Below are positions 55,092 through 63,512 of a stretch of DNA of 64,000 nt, in pieces. Under the pieces are notes generated by a model. It saw only the letters and a program-made list of their open reading frames with translations. It did not search any database and was not told the DNA's origin. A program made the position numbers and the translations under genes. Each line of letters begins with the position of its first letter. Positions within the stretch are counted from its first letter, which is position 1. Origin of the DNA: Succinivibrio dextrinosolvens (GTDB lineage: Bacteria > Pseudomonadota > Gammaproteobacteria > Enterobacterales > Succinivibrionaceae); NCBI RefSeq assembly GCF_011065405.1, contig NZ_CP047056.1, positions 518,747 through 582,746 on the forward strand, written 5' to 3'.

Positions 55092-56039
55092 TTACTGACT
55101 TATAGGCTTACCGTCATCACCAATCTGCATGGATTTAGCAGTTCCAAGATTACTCTCTTCACTCTTTTCCTCGGTAGCCATGATAGGCTTGCCATCCTCA
55201 CCGATTGAAGCAGCTCCGCCACCAGGTTCAAATGGCTTGATAGCAGGTTCTGCCTCTTTCTTCTCCGGCTCACTTACAGGATCAATAGTATCCTCAGCCA
55301 CATCCGGTTCAGGCGTTAAGCCATCAGAACCTTTCTTTGGTTTGACGGAGTAATCCTTAGGCGCAAGTCCTTTTGGCTCTCTTGAGATATAATCTGGCAG
55401 CAAGGTAACCGGACCACGGTGATCTTTTGCCAGAGCACTTAGATTCTTACAGTCATCAAGGACAGTTTTGGAAATATCAAAAAAGCCTTCAAGCGGGATC
55501 TTATAGACTCGAGGTTCGGTAGTCTCTCCCTGCAGAACGGCAATCTTAAGACTTCCCCCCTCGGAGATCTGCAAAAACAGATCAGAGAGTTTCTTCTCCT
55601 GAGTGGCAGTTAAAGGAGCAAAAATGATTCTGGCAGGAGGAATAATCTCGCCACGCAGGGAATACTCCTGACCACTGTCTACAATCACTCTTGCATAGAC
55701 AAAGCCGCGCTCAAGATCACGTATGCCAATATCAAGAGTTGTCAGATCAAGTCCTAGTGCAGGAGTCTGACTCTGATACATACACCCTACTCTGAAGGAA
55801 AACTTTTTTGTTAAAGACTGGACAACATTAAGAACAGCCTGTCTATGACGGATGGTTCGGTCCATCTGCAGAATCTTGGCAGGAGAACCTTTGGTGAAGA
55901 CAAAATCTGAATCGTCGTTAAGTCTCCAGATATATGAAGTTGACAGTTCCCATCCTGACTGCACAGCTGCGTACGATGGAGTCATACACAGTGTGGGTAT
56001 AAACAGAAGACTTCTTAGAAACTTGGTGCTGAACTTCAT
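55092..56039 (-). CDS. Unknown exported protein with a repeated C-terminal motif
   Basis: A 315-residue protein with a signal peptide (LLFIPTLCMTPSYA). The N-terminal about 220 residues form a predicted soluble periplasmic domain (GWELSTSYIWRLNDDSDFVF, FVYARVIVDSGQEYSLRG). A Pro/Glu-rich tail follows that carries the motif IGEDGKPI and then IGDDGKPI near the end. No family recognised. It converges with the tail-anchored gene and lies 1.2 kb from trbB, so a link to the secretion machinery is possible but only by location. Confidence 0.75.
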   Translation of the reverse strand: MKFSTKFLRSLLFIPTLCMTPSYAAVQSGWELSTSYIWRLNDDSDFVFTKGSPAKILQMDRTIRHRQAVLNVVQSLTKKFSFRVGCMYQSQTPALGLDLTTLDIGIRDLERGFVYARVIVDSGQEYSLRGEIIPPARIIFAPLTATQEKKLSDLFLQISEGGSLKIAVLQGETTEPRVYKIPLEGFFDISKTVLDDCKNLSALAKDHRGPVTLLPDYISREPKGLAPKDYSVKPKKGSDGLTPEPDVAEDTIDPVSEPEKKEAEPAIKPFEPGGGAASIGEDGKPIMATEEKSEESNLGTAKSMQIGDDGKPISQ

Positions 56040-56244
56040 AATAATGTAAAACCCTATGCTGCAGGTGAAGAATTAAGCAGTTTGTTATCGTGTAATCAGT
56101 AATTTCAGAGCTAAATAGAGATAACTGTTTTAGCACTGATATTTTTATTATAGATGATTGATAATATTTTTTTACAAAAATTGCTGATATAACAATGAGA
56201 AAAAAGAGAGCTGTGTTTTATTACGTATAAATATACCTGGCAGT

Positions 56245-57555
56245 TTAATCATCTTCATCTTTTGACTTTACAAACTCTTCTACAAGGTAAAGTGGAATAT
56301 TAACAAGCCATCCCTGGTCAATATATCCATTCATGGAGAAACGCCAGCCCTGCATTTCCTCATTCTCATCGACTACCGTTTTAAGACTTTTTGATCTGAC
56401 ATTATCTCCTGCTTTAACTTCAATTGGATACACCTTGTCCTTCTGAATTACAAAATCTAGCTCTAAAGTGGAATTATCCTTTGAGTAATAATAAGGATGT
56501 TCTTTATTACTTATAAGCTGCTGAGCTACAAACTGTTCAGTGAAAGCTCCTTTGTATTCGGAGAATATATTATTATCTATAAGAATATTTTTAGCCTTAA
56601 CTTCAGAAAGTGCTCCAAGCAAACCTAAATCTGACAGGAAAAGTTTAAATACACCAAAATCCTCATAAAATTTCAACGGCATTGATAACGCCTTTACTCT
56701 TTCAACTTTATAGATAAGCCCTGCATCATTAAGCCACTGAATAGCATCTTCAAATTCTTTGGCTCTTCCACCTTTCTTTAACATGCTGTAAACAAACTTC
56801 TTATTTTCCTTAGCAAGCTGAGATGGAATAGAATTCCATACCATTTCGACTTTTGTTAGCTGATTGGCAGGAACATGTTTAGAGAAATCCTCTTTGTAGT
56901 TTTTTATAATACGTTTCTGTATGGTACGGGTTCCATTCAAATCATGTGTTTTAAAGTAAAAGGCTACCGCCTCGGGCATTCCTCCAACAAAATAATACTG
57001 ACGTAGCAAATCTTCAAGCTTTGAGGATAACGGAGTTATATAATCCCACTTATGTTCACATATCAATTCAGCAAGATTACTGTTATCCGAAGCAAGAAGA
57101 AACTCCATAAAAGTCATAGGATAAACGTCAATTTCATCAACCTTGCCAACAGGAAAACCTGTTCCACTGTGCAGACCAATACCTAACAGACTGCCCGCAA
57201 CTGCAATATGATATTCAGGAGAATTTTCACAAAAATATTTTAAGGAAGTAAGCGCTAATGGAATTTGCTGAACCTCATCTAAAACGATAAGTGTACTTCC
57301 TGGCTTTATAGTTTCTCCAGTAAGTGCAGAAAAAACTCTAATTAGACGCACTGTATCAAAATCGGTAAAAGCATTCTGCATGGCAGGATTATTATCGCAG
57401 TTAATATACGCCATATTTTTGTATTCATTTCTACCGAATTCTTTTAGTAGCCATGTTTTTCCTGTCTGTCTGGCCCCATTAACAATAAGAGGTTTTCTAT
57501 ATGGACTATTTTTCCAATTAAGAAAATCATTGTAAACAGCTCTTAACATATTCAC
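56245..57555 (-). CDS. AAA+ ATPase with DUF4143 nuclease-like C-terminus
   Basis: A 436-residue protein of the AAA_14/DUF4143 family. Walker A is NGARQTGKTW (about 25-34) and Walker B is STLIVLDEVQQIP (about 83-95). The C-terminal domain has LELDFVIQ...YPIEVKAG (about 366-382), a D-x(n)-ExK arrangement like PD-(D/E)XK nucleases. These proteins are frequent in gut bacteria and archaea, often near mobile DNA; their substrate is unknown. A nine-copy tandem array sits directly upstream of its start, making this example unusual. Confidence 0.9.
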   Translation of the reverse strand: MNMLRAVYNDFLNWKNSPYRKPLIVNGARQTGKTWLLKEFGRNEYKNMAYINCDNNPAMQNAFTDFDTVRLIRVFSALTGETIKPGSTLIVLDEVQQIPLALTSLKYFCENSPEYHIAVAGSLLGIGLHSGTGFPVGKVDEIDVYPMTFMEFLLASDNSNLAELICEHKWDYITPLSSKLEDLLRQYYFVGGMPEAVAFYFKTHDLNGTRTIQKRIIKNYKEDFSKHVPANQLTKVEMVWNSIPSQLAKENKKFVYSMLKKGGRAKEFEDAIQWLNDAGLIYKVERVKALSMPLKFYEDFGVFKLFLSDLGLLGALSEVKAKNILIDNNIFSEYKGAFTEQFVAQQLISNKEHPYYYSKDNSTLELDFVIQKDKVYPIEVKAGDNVRSKSLKTVVDENEEMQGWRFSMNGYIDQGWLVNIPLYLVEEFVKSKDEDD

Positions 57556-57619
57556 CTCTTTAATAAATTGTTATCTATTAAAAAAAATAGCATGTAAATA
57601 TCAAAAAGTCGAGATAATA

Positions 57620-57900
57620 AATTACATTTTTATGAGGGATAAATAATGTATTATTTACATTTTTATGAGGGTTTAAATAACGGTTATTTACATTTTTATG
57701 AGGGTTTAAATAACGGTTATTTACATTTTTATGAGGGTTCAAATAACTGTTATTTACATTTTTATGAGGGTTCAAATAACGGCTATTTACATTTTTATGA
57801 GGGTTCAAATAACGTCTATTTACATTTTTATGAGGGATAAATAATGCATTATTTACATTTTTATGAGGGATCAAACAGCAGTTTACATCTTTATGAGGTT
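57620..57900. repeat. Nine-copy 33-bp tandem array upstream of the AAA+ ATPase gene
   Basis: The core TTACATTTTTATGAGGG starts at 57622, 57655, 57688, 57721, 57754, 57787, 57820, 57853 and 57883. The first eight are exactly 33 bp apart and the last is degenerate and 30 bp away. The 17-bp core is constant while the 16-bp linkers vary (GTTTAAATAACGGTTA and relatives). Because 33 is a multiple of three, open frames on both strands are artefacts of the repeat. It begins about 65 bp upstream of the ATPase start, so it is a likely regulatory array. The rest of the gap, 57901-58082, shows nothing. Confidence 0.95.
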
Positions 57901-58082
57901 TCAAATATTAACGGTAAAAAAATGAGGCCAATAATTCTAGATAATGGGTCGACCAATAGTGAAAAAGGTTAGCAAAGGAAGAATTAAAGCAATTATTAAA
58001 TGCATAGAATTTTCCTTATAAAAGTATAAAAAATAAAACAAGATGGTAATTAGGTGAGTTAAGAAAAAAGCCCTTTCTGCAG

Positions 58083-58247
58083 CTAATCCTCTTTTCTACA
58101 TTTGTCCTTAAGGACTTCACTTAAATCTTTAAATCTCTTATTGCGACCTATTAATTCTGACAGTATCTGTTCTGAACTAATTCTGTAATCGATTTTCCGC
58201 AGATAATTCTGAATGTATCTTGAGTTAATAAACTTAATGCCATCCAT
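58083..58247 (-). CDS. Small unknown protein
   Basis: A 54-residue, basic, helical protein (MDGIKFINSRYIQNYLRK...) with a strong ribosome-binding site (GGGGGG) 5 nt before the ATG at 58247. It contains ISSEQILSELIGRNKRFKDL, which could be a small DNA-binding or antitoxin-like fold. No family recognised. It lies 94 bp downstream of the phosphatase gene, on the same strand. Confidence 0.5.
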   Translation of the reverse strand: MDGIKFINSRYIQNYLRKIDYRISSEQILSELIGRNKRFKDLSEVLKDKCRKED

Positions 58248-58340
58248 GATTCCCCCCTTCAGCATGCCCCGTTATTCTACGCATCGTTTTTTTGGAGTTA
58301 AAGATCTGCTCTAAATAGGAAGTTATTTTTTCTCTATTGT

Positions 58341-59231
58341 CTAGATAGCTTTGCAGATAATCTGGTTTTCAATACTCCTTTTATATGATTCTACTAATCT
58401 TTCAACAGTGCATCCATATTCGAAAGACTCATCAAGTCGAACTTCATAGCAAAGAGTACCGATTAGCCTGTATTTGCAGTTTGTTCTAGCTGAATCTGGC
58501 TCAATTTCCAGCGCAAGCTTTAATACATGCCCCGTATCTAGCTCTATTCCATATTCCTGTCTTACAAATCCTGGATTAGTTGGAGTATGTCCGCTTACAG
58601 AGAAAACTTTCTGACCGTTAAATATACGAGGCTCATATAGATACCTTTCGGCACTCCCTCTAGGTCTCCACCAGAGGAAGGTATCGTCAAAGTTTTCTAC
58701 ATCAAACGGATCTTCGAAGAACTTAACCTCTTCGTGAAGCGGTATACCTGAGTGGGTAAACAGAATATTTCCGCATAGATAATGTGACTGACAGCGTCTG
58801 ATGTAGTCATCATAGATTTTTGGAAATCTGATTTTATTCCTGTTCTCGATATAATCAGCACCTTCGGTAATGGCTTTGTCAAAGGAATCAAGAGTCTTAT
58901 CTCCACCGTTTACGGTATGCCATAAGGGAACCCAGTTTTGGTAATAAACCGTCTCAGGATATAAAGCTTCTAAGGACATGAATTCATGATTTCCAAGAAT
59001 ACACAGAGCATCAAGCTCCAGGAGTTTTTTGACAACACCATAGCTGTCGGGGCCGCGATCAATTGCATCACCAAGAAATACGACCTTAGAATTTCCGTCA
59101 TAGTGCTTAAGCAGTCGTGACATCGCCTGACTGCAACCATGCAGATCTGTCATAACAAACAGCTTTTCAGTAGGACTGAAGCCTTTAACCTCGTAATAAG
59201 GTGTAACAAATGTTTCTATATCCTTTGTCAT
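58341..59231 (-). CDS. PP2A-like serine/threonine protein phosphatase (metallophosphoesterase)
   Basis: A 296-residue calcineurin-like phosphoesterase with the metal-binding motifs MTDLHG (about 27-32), GDAIDRG (54-60), GNHEF (78-82), a LFTHSG motif and SGHTPTN later on. It matches lambda-phosphatase-type PrpA/PrpE enzymes, which dephosphorylate proteins or act as Ap4A hydrolases. All metal ligands are present. Ribosome binding is weak (AAGGA about 13 nt before the start). Confidence 0.9.
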   Translation of the reverse strand: MTKDIETFVTPYYEVKGFSPTEKLFVMTDLHGCSQAMSRLLKHYDGNSKVVFLGDAIDRGPDSYGVVKKLLELDALCILGNHEFMSLEALYPETVYYQNWVPLWHTVNGGDKTLDSFDKAITEGADYIENRNKIRFPKIYDDYIRRCQSHYLCGNILFTHSGIPLHEEVKFFEDPFDVENFDDTFLWWRPRGSAERYLYEPRIFNGQKVFSVSGHTPTNPGFVRQEYGIELDTGHVLKLALEIEPDSARTNCKYRLIGTLCYEVRLDESFEYGCTVERLVESYKRSIENQIICKAI

Positions 59232-59270
59232 TTGTGCATTATCCTTTTGGGGAGACCTTCATTTAGTGTT

Positions 59271-59510
59271 TTATACCCATGCTGCAGTGCTCTCATTAGG
59301 CAGCTTTATTCCATCATTAACCAGAAAGTAGATATGCAGAACTGCATGACCTGCATAATAGTAGTCAATATCAGTCATATCTGAGTAAATCTCTCTGGTC
59401 TTCGGATTAAAATGCAAAGAGAAATCTGTCTTTTTAATTCTATCTATTACATGACAGTCCATTGATACCGTTCCGTCTTCATGCAATGTAATGTTTCTTA
59501 GCTTAACCAT
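59271..59510 (-). CDS. Small unknown protein
   Basis: A 79-residue protein beginning MVKLRNITLHEDGTVSMDCHV and containing FSLHFNPKTREIYSD and an aromatic patch YYYAGHAVLHIYFL. It is predicted to be beta-rich and soluble. It follows the 59522-59929 gene by 11 bp, so they probably form an operon, with the phosphatase gene 39 bp further on. No family recognised. Confidence 0.65.
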   Translation of the reverse strand: MVKLRNITLHEDGTVSMDCHVIDRIKKTDFSLHFNPKTREIYSDMTDIDYYYAGHAVLHIYFLVNDGIKLPNESTAAWV

Positions 59511-59521
59511 AAGGACAGTTC

Positions 59522-59929
59522 CTATTTGAAATGTTTAACAAACTTGATTACTGTTTTAAGCTCATAATGCAAAGTCTTTTCATCAAGGCATACGCCTTTC
59601 TCTCTGTCATACATATGGTTCAGATCCACTCCAAGAAAGATTAGGCCTTCAAAAAGATGCTCGTATCTCTTAAGTATCGGAGGAATCTTCTTCTCCCAGG
59701 TAATTTCAACTTCCTCAGGAAGTTCTCCGCTGTTCTCAATAGCAAGATCAACAGCTGTACTGTATTCATTACCAAAAGCGACATATCCGATGTAATAGTC
59801 AACAGATCTGTTGGTAAGTCTGGCGGAAAAACATCTGAAACCGTCTATTGAGAACTCTTTGAACTCAGAAATGTCCTTTGCGAAATTACCAAGTTTGCTG
59901 AAGTCCCCGTTGATTTGAAGTTCTTCCAT
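59522..59929 (-). CDS. Small unknown protein
   Basis: A 135-residue soluble protein (MEELQINGDFSKLGNFAKD...), preceded by GGAGA. The first half looks beta-rich, the second (EEVEITWEKKIPPILKRYEHL) helical. No family recognised. It is the first gene of a likely four-gene transcript running to 58083. Confidence 0.65.
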   Translation of the reverse strand: MEELQINGDFSKLGNFAKDISEFKEFSIDGFRCFSARLTNRSVDYYIGYVAFGNEYSTAVDLAIENSGELPEEVEITWEKKIPPILKRYEHLFEGLIFLGVDLNHMYDREKGVCLDEKTLHYELKTVIKFVKHFK

Positions 59930-60372
59930 AGTTATTCTCCGTTTATGTATTCTAAATACCGCATAATCCGACTGACCCAGCCAGCCAATCCAGACTAATC
60001 AGCAAATAAATTTTTCTAATAATTTAAATCTGGAACGAACATGTGTTAGTGGGCATGTCATAGTTTAAGGGCTGCTTTTATGTTTCTATTGTAGCGATTA
60101 GATCTCTCTGAAATCGTGAGAATGTAAATAATGTTTTTTTTGAAAGAAAAATGAATTTATTACGCGGAGACCAAACGATACGTACATTGGTCACATTTTA
60201 ATTAAACTCAGGAGAAAATGCCTTTTACAGGATCTATATAGAACAAAAGACCTTGCACCGCTCCACAATTAAACTGTTCTTTAGAGCATAATTAGTCAAA
60301 ATAAGCATAAAAACATCAACTTTCTTGTAATGTTTCTATATAATTTGTAATGAAACGTTGAAGGAATAGCAA
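59930..60372. other. Intergenic region without a gene
   Basis: An AT-rich divergent spacer. TATAAT at about 60342 with a TTGTAA-like box and AAGGA near 60361 could serve the ATPase gene starting at 60373. I see no RNA gene or repeat. Confidence 0.4.
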
Positions 60373-62133
60373 ATGGCAAAGAAAAAGATCATAGTAGGAA
60401 TGAGCACATTATCTGAGATTAGAGATAAAGATGGCGTTTATGTAGATAAAACCAGATTTATTGATTATCTTGAAAATAATGCAGGAACCAGTGTTCCTGT
60501 TTTCCTGCGACCACGACGCTTTGGCAAAAGCTTAACTGCAAGTATGCTGCACAGTTACTATGATATTTCTGAAAAGGAGCAGTTTGAAAAGAATTTCAAG
60601 GGGACCTGGATTTATGATCACAGAACTCCTCTTGCCAGCTCCTATTATGTAATCCATTTCGATTTTTCCTATGTCTTATCGGAATCTTCACAGGTAAATG
60701 ACAGTTTTATAAACGCAGTTGTAGACGGTATATCTTACTTTAGTGACAAATATCCTGAGTATGGACTTACTGCAGAAGAACTTGAGCCATCACTATACAA
60801 GAATGCAACTGATGTAATGTCTAAATTTCTGAGAAATTTCTCTAGAAATGCTAAAGCTGGAGAATATCTCTATGTCATCATTGATGAGTATGACCATTTT
60901 GCCAATGAAATACTGACAAAAGACAAGGAATCCTTTAAAGATATAACTTCAACTGCAGAAGGTCATGAAGGTTTAATTAAACAGTTTTATGCTCTCCTCA
61001 AATCCAATTATCGTGGCAATCGTAATGGAGGTATTGACAGATTCTTTATTACTGGCGTGTCATCTGTTTCTTTAGATTCTGTAACATCAGGTTTTAATAT
61101 TGCAACCAATATCAGTTCAAAGCCAGACTTCCAGGAAATGATTGGTTTCACACATGATGAACTGTCAGCAATAATTGATGAAACTGTAGATTTTTCACTG
61201 CTTTCAGGCGTTACAAAAGAGCAGATTATTAATTTAATGGAAGAGAACTTTGACGGTTTTTCCTTTTCTGAAGATGCCAATGAGCAGATATTTAATTCTA
61301 ATCTCTGTCTTGCATATCTTGATGCTCTTATTTCAAGAAAAAGAATTCCTGATCCAAATGAAATTTCTCTAAATGATGATGCCGGCAAATTAAGAGGAAT
61401 GCTGAGTCTCTGCGAGGATGATGTTAGGGAAGAAATAGTCAAAGCAATGTTTAATAAAGAGCCAATTGTCACAAAACTCCCTGACAAGATGAATCTGAAC
61501 AGTACAGATTATTTTGATAAAGCTCAGATGATATCTCTGCTTTATCATTTAGGCTATTTGACAATCGATACTGAAGCTACCAGAGAGGAAGGCATTTCAA
61601 GTTTTGTCATTCCAAATAAAATCTATGAAAAACTTTTTTTAGATTACTGTCGTCAGGCTATTGGCTACCAAGCAGATAGTAACAAAGATTTAACCGCTAT
61701 GTATGAGGAATCTGCAGATATAACTCCTCTCTTAGAGACTATGACAGAGCAGATAGAGAACAAGCTTAATCCTCAGTCTCTTGGAAAACTCTCTGAGATG
61801 GCACTGCAGCTTATTTGTGACAGTATCATTAATAACAGTAGAAAGAGACAGCTTACCTCCTATACAGAGTTTTACACTGGTAAAGGCTTTGCTGATGTAC
61901 TAGTAAAGAATACCTATCCTAACGGACACTATTTCCTTCTCGAACTTAAATATCTACATAAAAAGGATGACAGCAAATCTGCAGTAGAAGGAAAATTTGC
62001 AGAAGCAAGAGAGGAGATTGAAAAATACCGTGAGGGTACGGTTCTCAAAGAGAAGGTTGGTAATCGTCCGCTTGACAGCTATGCCATTGTTTTTGTTGGC
62101 TCAGAGTGCAGATTATGTAAGAAAATTAACTAA
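60373..62133 (+). CDS. AAA-ATPase-like protein with PD-(D/E)XK C-terminus (PDDEXK_9)
   Basis: A 586-residue protein of the family AAA-ATPase_like (PF09820) plus PDDEXK_9. The N-terminus has YVDKTRFIDYLEN and the phosphate loop FLRPRRFGKSLTASML (about 43-58); a Walker B-like YVIIDEYDHF lies near 165; the C-terminal GKGFADVLV...FLLELKYL (about 505-530) gives the nuclease-type D and ELK residues. These genes are abundant in gut bacteria and often repeated across a genome; function is unproven, with mobile-element or defence links suspected. A clear AAGGAA site precedes the ATG. Confidence 0.92.
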   Translation: MAKKKIIVGMSTLSEIRDKDGVYVDKTRFIDYLENNAGTSVPVFLRPRRFGKSLTASMLHSYYDISEKEQFEKNFKGTWIYDHRTPLASSYYVIHFDFSYVLSESSQVNDSFINAVVDGISYFSDKYPEYGLTAEELEPSLYKNATDVMSKFLRNFSRNAKAGEYLYVIIDEYDHFANEILTKDKESFKDITSTAEGHEGLIKQFYALLKSNYRGNRNGGIDRFFITGVSSVSLDSVTSGFNIATNISSKPDFQEMIGFTHDELSAIIDETVDFSLLSGVTKEQIINLMEENFDGFSFSEDANEQIFNSNLCLAYLDALISRKRIPDPNEISLNDDAGKLRGMLSLCEDDVREEIVKAMFNKEPIVTKLPDKMNLNSTDYFDKAQMISLLYHLGYLTIDTEATREEGISSFVIPNKIYEKLFLDYCRQAIGYQADSNKDLTAMYEESADITPLLETMTEQIENKLNPQSLGKLSEMALQLICDSIINNSRKRQLTSYTEFYTGKGFADVLVKNTYPNGHYFLLELKYLHKKDDSKSAVEGKFAEAREEIEKYREGTVLKEKVGNRPLDSYAIVFVGSECRLCKKIN

Positions 62134-62319
62134 CAAATTTAGAGCTTTTAACCAACGGTTAATGCAGGAAAAAGCTTCTTATGAGTTCCGCTTATTGTGA
62201 AGATAGTTTGTGTCTCCTAAAAGGATCCTATAAAAGGGATCTTGTTATTGTTTCAGGTCACAAACTATTCTGTCACCTAAGGATCACTTGTTTTCAAACA
62301 GTAGATATAAGGACTTTCT

Positions 62320-62910
62320 ATGGACGACTCTCTTAAATATTTAAAACCTGTAGCAATGGAAAAGGCTTACCGACTCCTGAATGTTGGTGGCACCGGGATG
62401 ATTAGCGCAGAATACAAAGGTGAAACAGGAATGATGCCTGCTACCTGGGTTTGCGCTCTAGATCTAATGCCTTTCAAGGCTACTGCTGTGATTGACAAAT
62501 CTCACTTCACAAGACCGTTAATTGAAAAGAGCGGTTATTTTGCTATAGCTCTTCCAACGCTTGAGATTATAGAAGAGACCATGTATCTGGGCTCTGTCAG
62601 CAAGTATGATGTTAAAGACAAAATCGAGAAAAGCGGAGCCAAAATCTTCACATTGGATGGATTCGATATTCCTTTCATGAAAGGCTGTGCTGCATATATG
62701 ATTTTCAAGCTGATACCGGAAGAACACAATCAGCAGGCATATGATCTCTTTATTGGTGAGTGTGTTAAAGCCTATGCAGATGAAAGAGTCTTCAAGGATG
62801 GTCACTGGATATTTGAACAGGCTGATCCAAAATTCAGTACTATTCACTATGTGGCAGGAAACCATTTCTATTCTATAGGAAAGGCTTACGATACGAAGAT
62901 TTCCATCTGA
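62320..62910 (+). CDS. Flavin reductase-like (FMN-binding split-barrel) protein
   Basis: A 196-residue protein with the split-barrel pattern of the flavin reductase family: MMPATWVCALDLMPFKATAVI, then RPLIEKSGYFAIALP and GCAAYMIFKLIPEEHN. Members bind FMN and reduce flavins or act as pyridoxamine oxidase-like proteins. It stands alone, with its own spacer on each side. The substrate is unknown. Confidence 0.8.
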   Translation: MDDSLKYLKPVAMEKAYRLLNVGGTGMISAEYKGETGMMPATWVCALDLMPFKATAVIDKSHFTRPLIEKSGYFAIALPTLEIIEETMYLGSVSKYDVKDKIEKSGAKIFTLDGFDIPFMKGCAAYMIFKLIPEEHNQQAYDLFIGECVKAYADERVFKDGHWIFEQADPKFSTIHYVAGNHFYSIGKAYDTKISI

Positions 62911-63217
62911 TAGTGGACTTGTGGATTCTTCTCTTCAAATCCTGATTAAAGCTGCCTGAGAGAATTATTCCTTGGGTGGGATTTTTTTATGTTCTGTATA
63001 GATGGTCTGACCATGGTGATCGGACCATAGGTGCCGTGTCCTGCTATTTGTTTCCTAAAGCTTTTGCAATCTTCTTGTCGGTGTTGTACTTGTTAAGAGA
63101 AAATAAGGTTGATTAAGGATGTGAAATCTCATTGCGAGCATTACCCCCTCGGATGAAAACGTGTTTTTTTCACCTGCATCAGTTATAATTAAGGTAAGAA
63201 ATAACTGAGGAATGAGC
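62911..63217. other. Intergenic region with weak hairpins
   Basis: No gene. ATGGTCTG...CGGACCAT (about 63001-63028) may form a weak stem. The segment AAGGTAAGAAATAACT (about 63191-63206) is identical to the 5' half of the hairpins at 3489 and 36173, but the 3' half is missing, and here it stands at the start of a gene instead of at an end. Confidence 0.4.
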
Positions 63218-63484
63218 ATGAGTAAAAGTGTTGACGAGCTTGTGGAAGAATTTCTTCAACAGCATGATCTAAGCAAAAATACACCTGAGATAGCAGAGGA
63301 GTTTTTCAGAAAAATAACCGATCCTAAAATTGTTAAACAGAATGTTCAAGCAGCAATTGAAAAAGATTGGAGTTTGGGAATTCCTGTGATGCAAATGGAT
63401 TCAAAGGGGATCTATGAGCTCAAACCAGATGGAAGGAAGATTTATACAGAACCTTGCCCGAAGGACAGATTTTTAATCAAATAG
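63218..63484 (+). CDS. Small unknown acidic protein
   Basis: An 88-residue protein (MSKSVDELVEEFLQQHDLSK...). The ATG at 63218 has GAGGA 6 nt before it, better than the in-frame ATG at 63212. The helical first half resembles small antitoxin N-termini, and the C-terminal part ends YTEPCPKDRFLIK. It converges on a zeta-toxin-like gene and so is not in the usual antitoxin-first arrangement with it. No family recognised. Confidence 0.55.
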   Translation: MSKSVDELVEEFLQQHDLSKNTPEIAEEFFRKITDPKIVKQNVQAAIEKDWSLGIPVMQMDSKGIYELKPDGRKIYTEPCPKDRFLIK

Positions 63485-63512
63485 AGAATATGCAACATTT
63501 ATTCTGCTCAGT

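Noticed and set aside
57620-57900. CRISPR array
   Set aside because: The period is 33 bp with a 17-bp core and 16-bp linkers that resemble each other; real spacers would be longer and unrelated, and no cas genes are near.
57578-57904. Repeat proteins on both strands of the array
   Set aside because: The 33-bp period keeps frames open on both strands automatically; neither has a plausible start signal.
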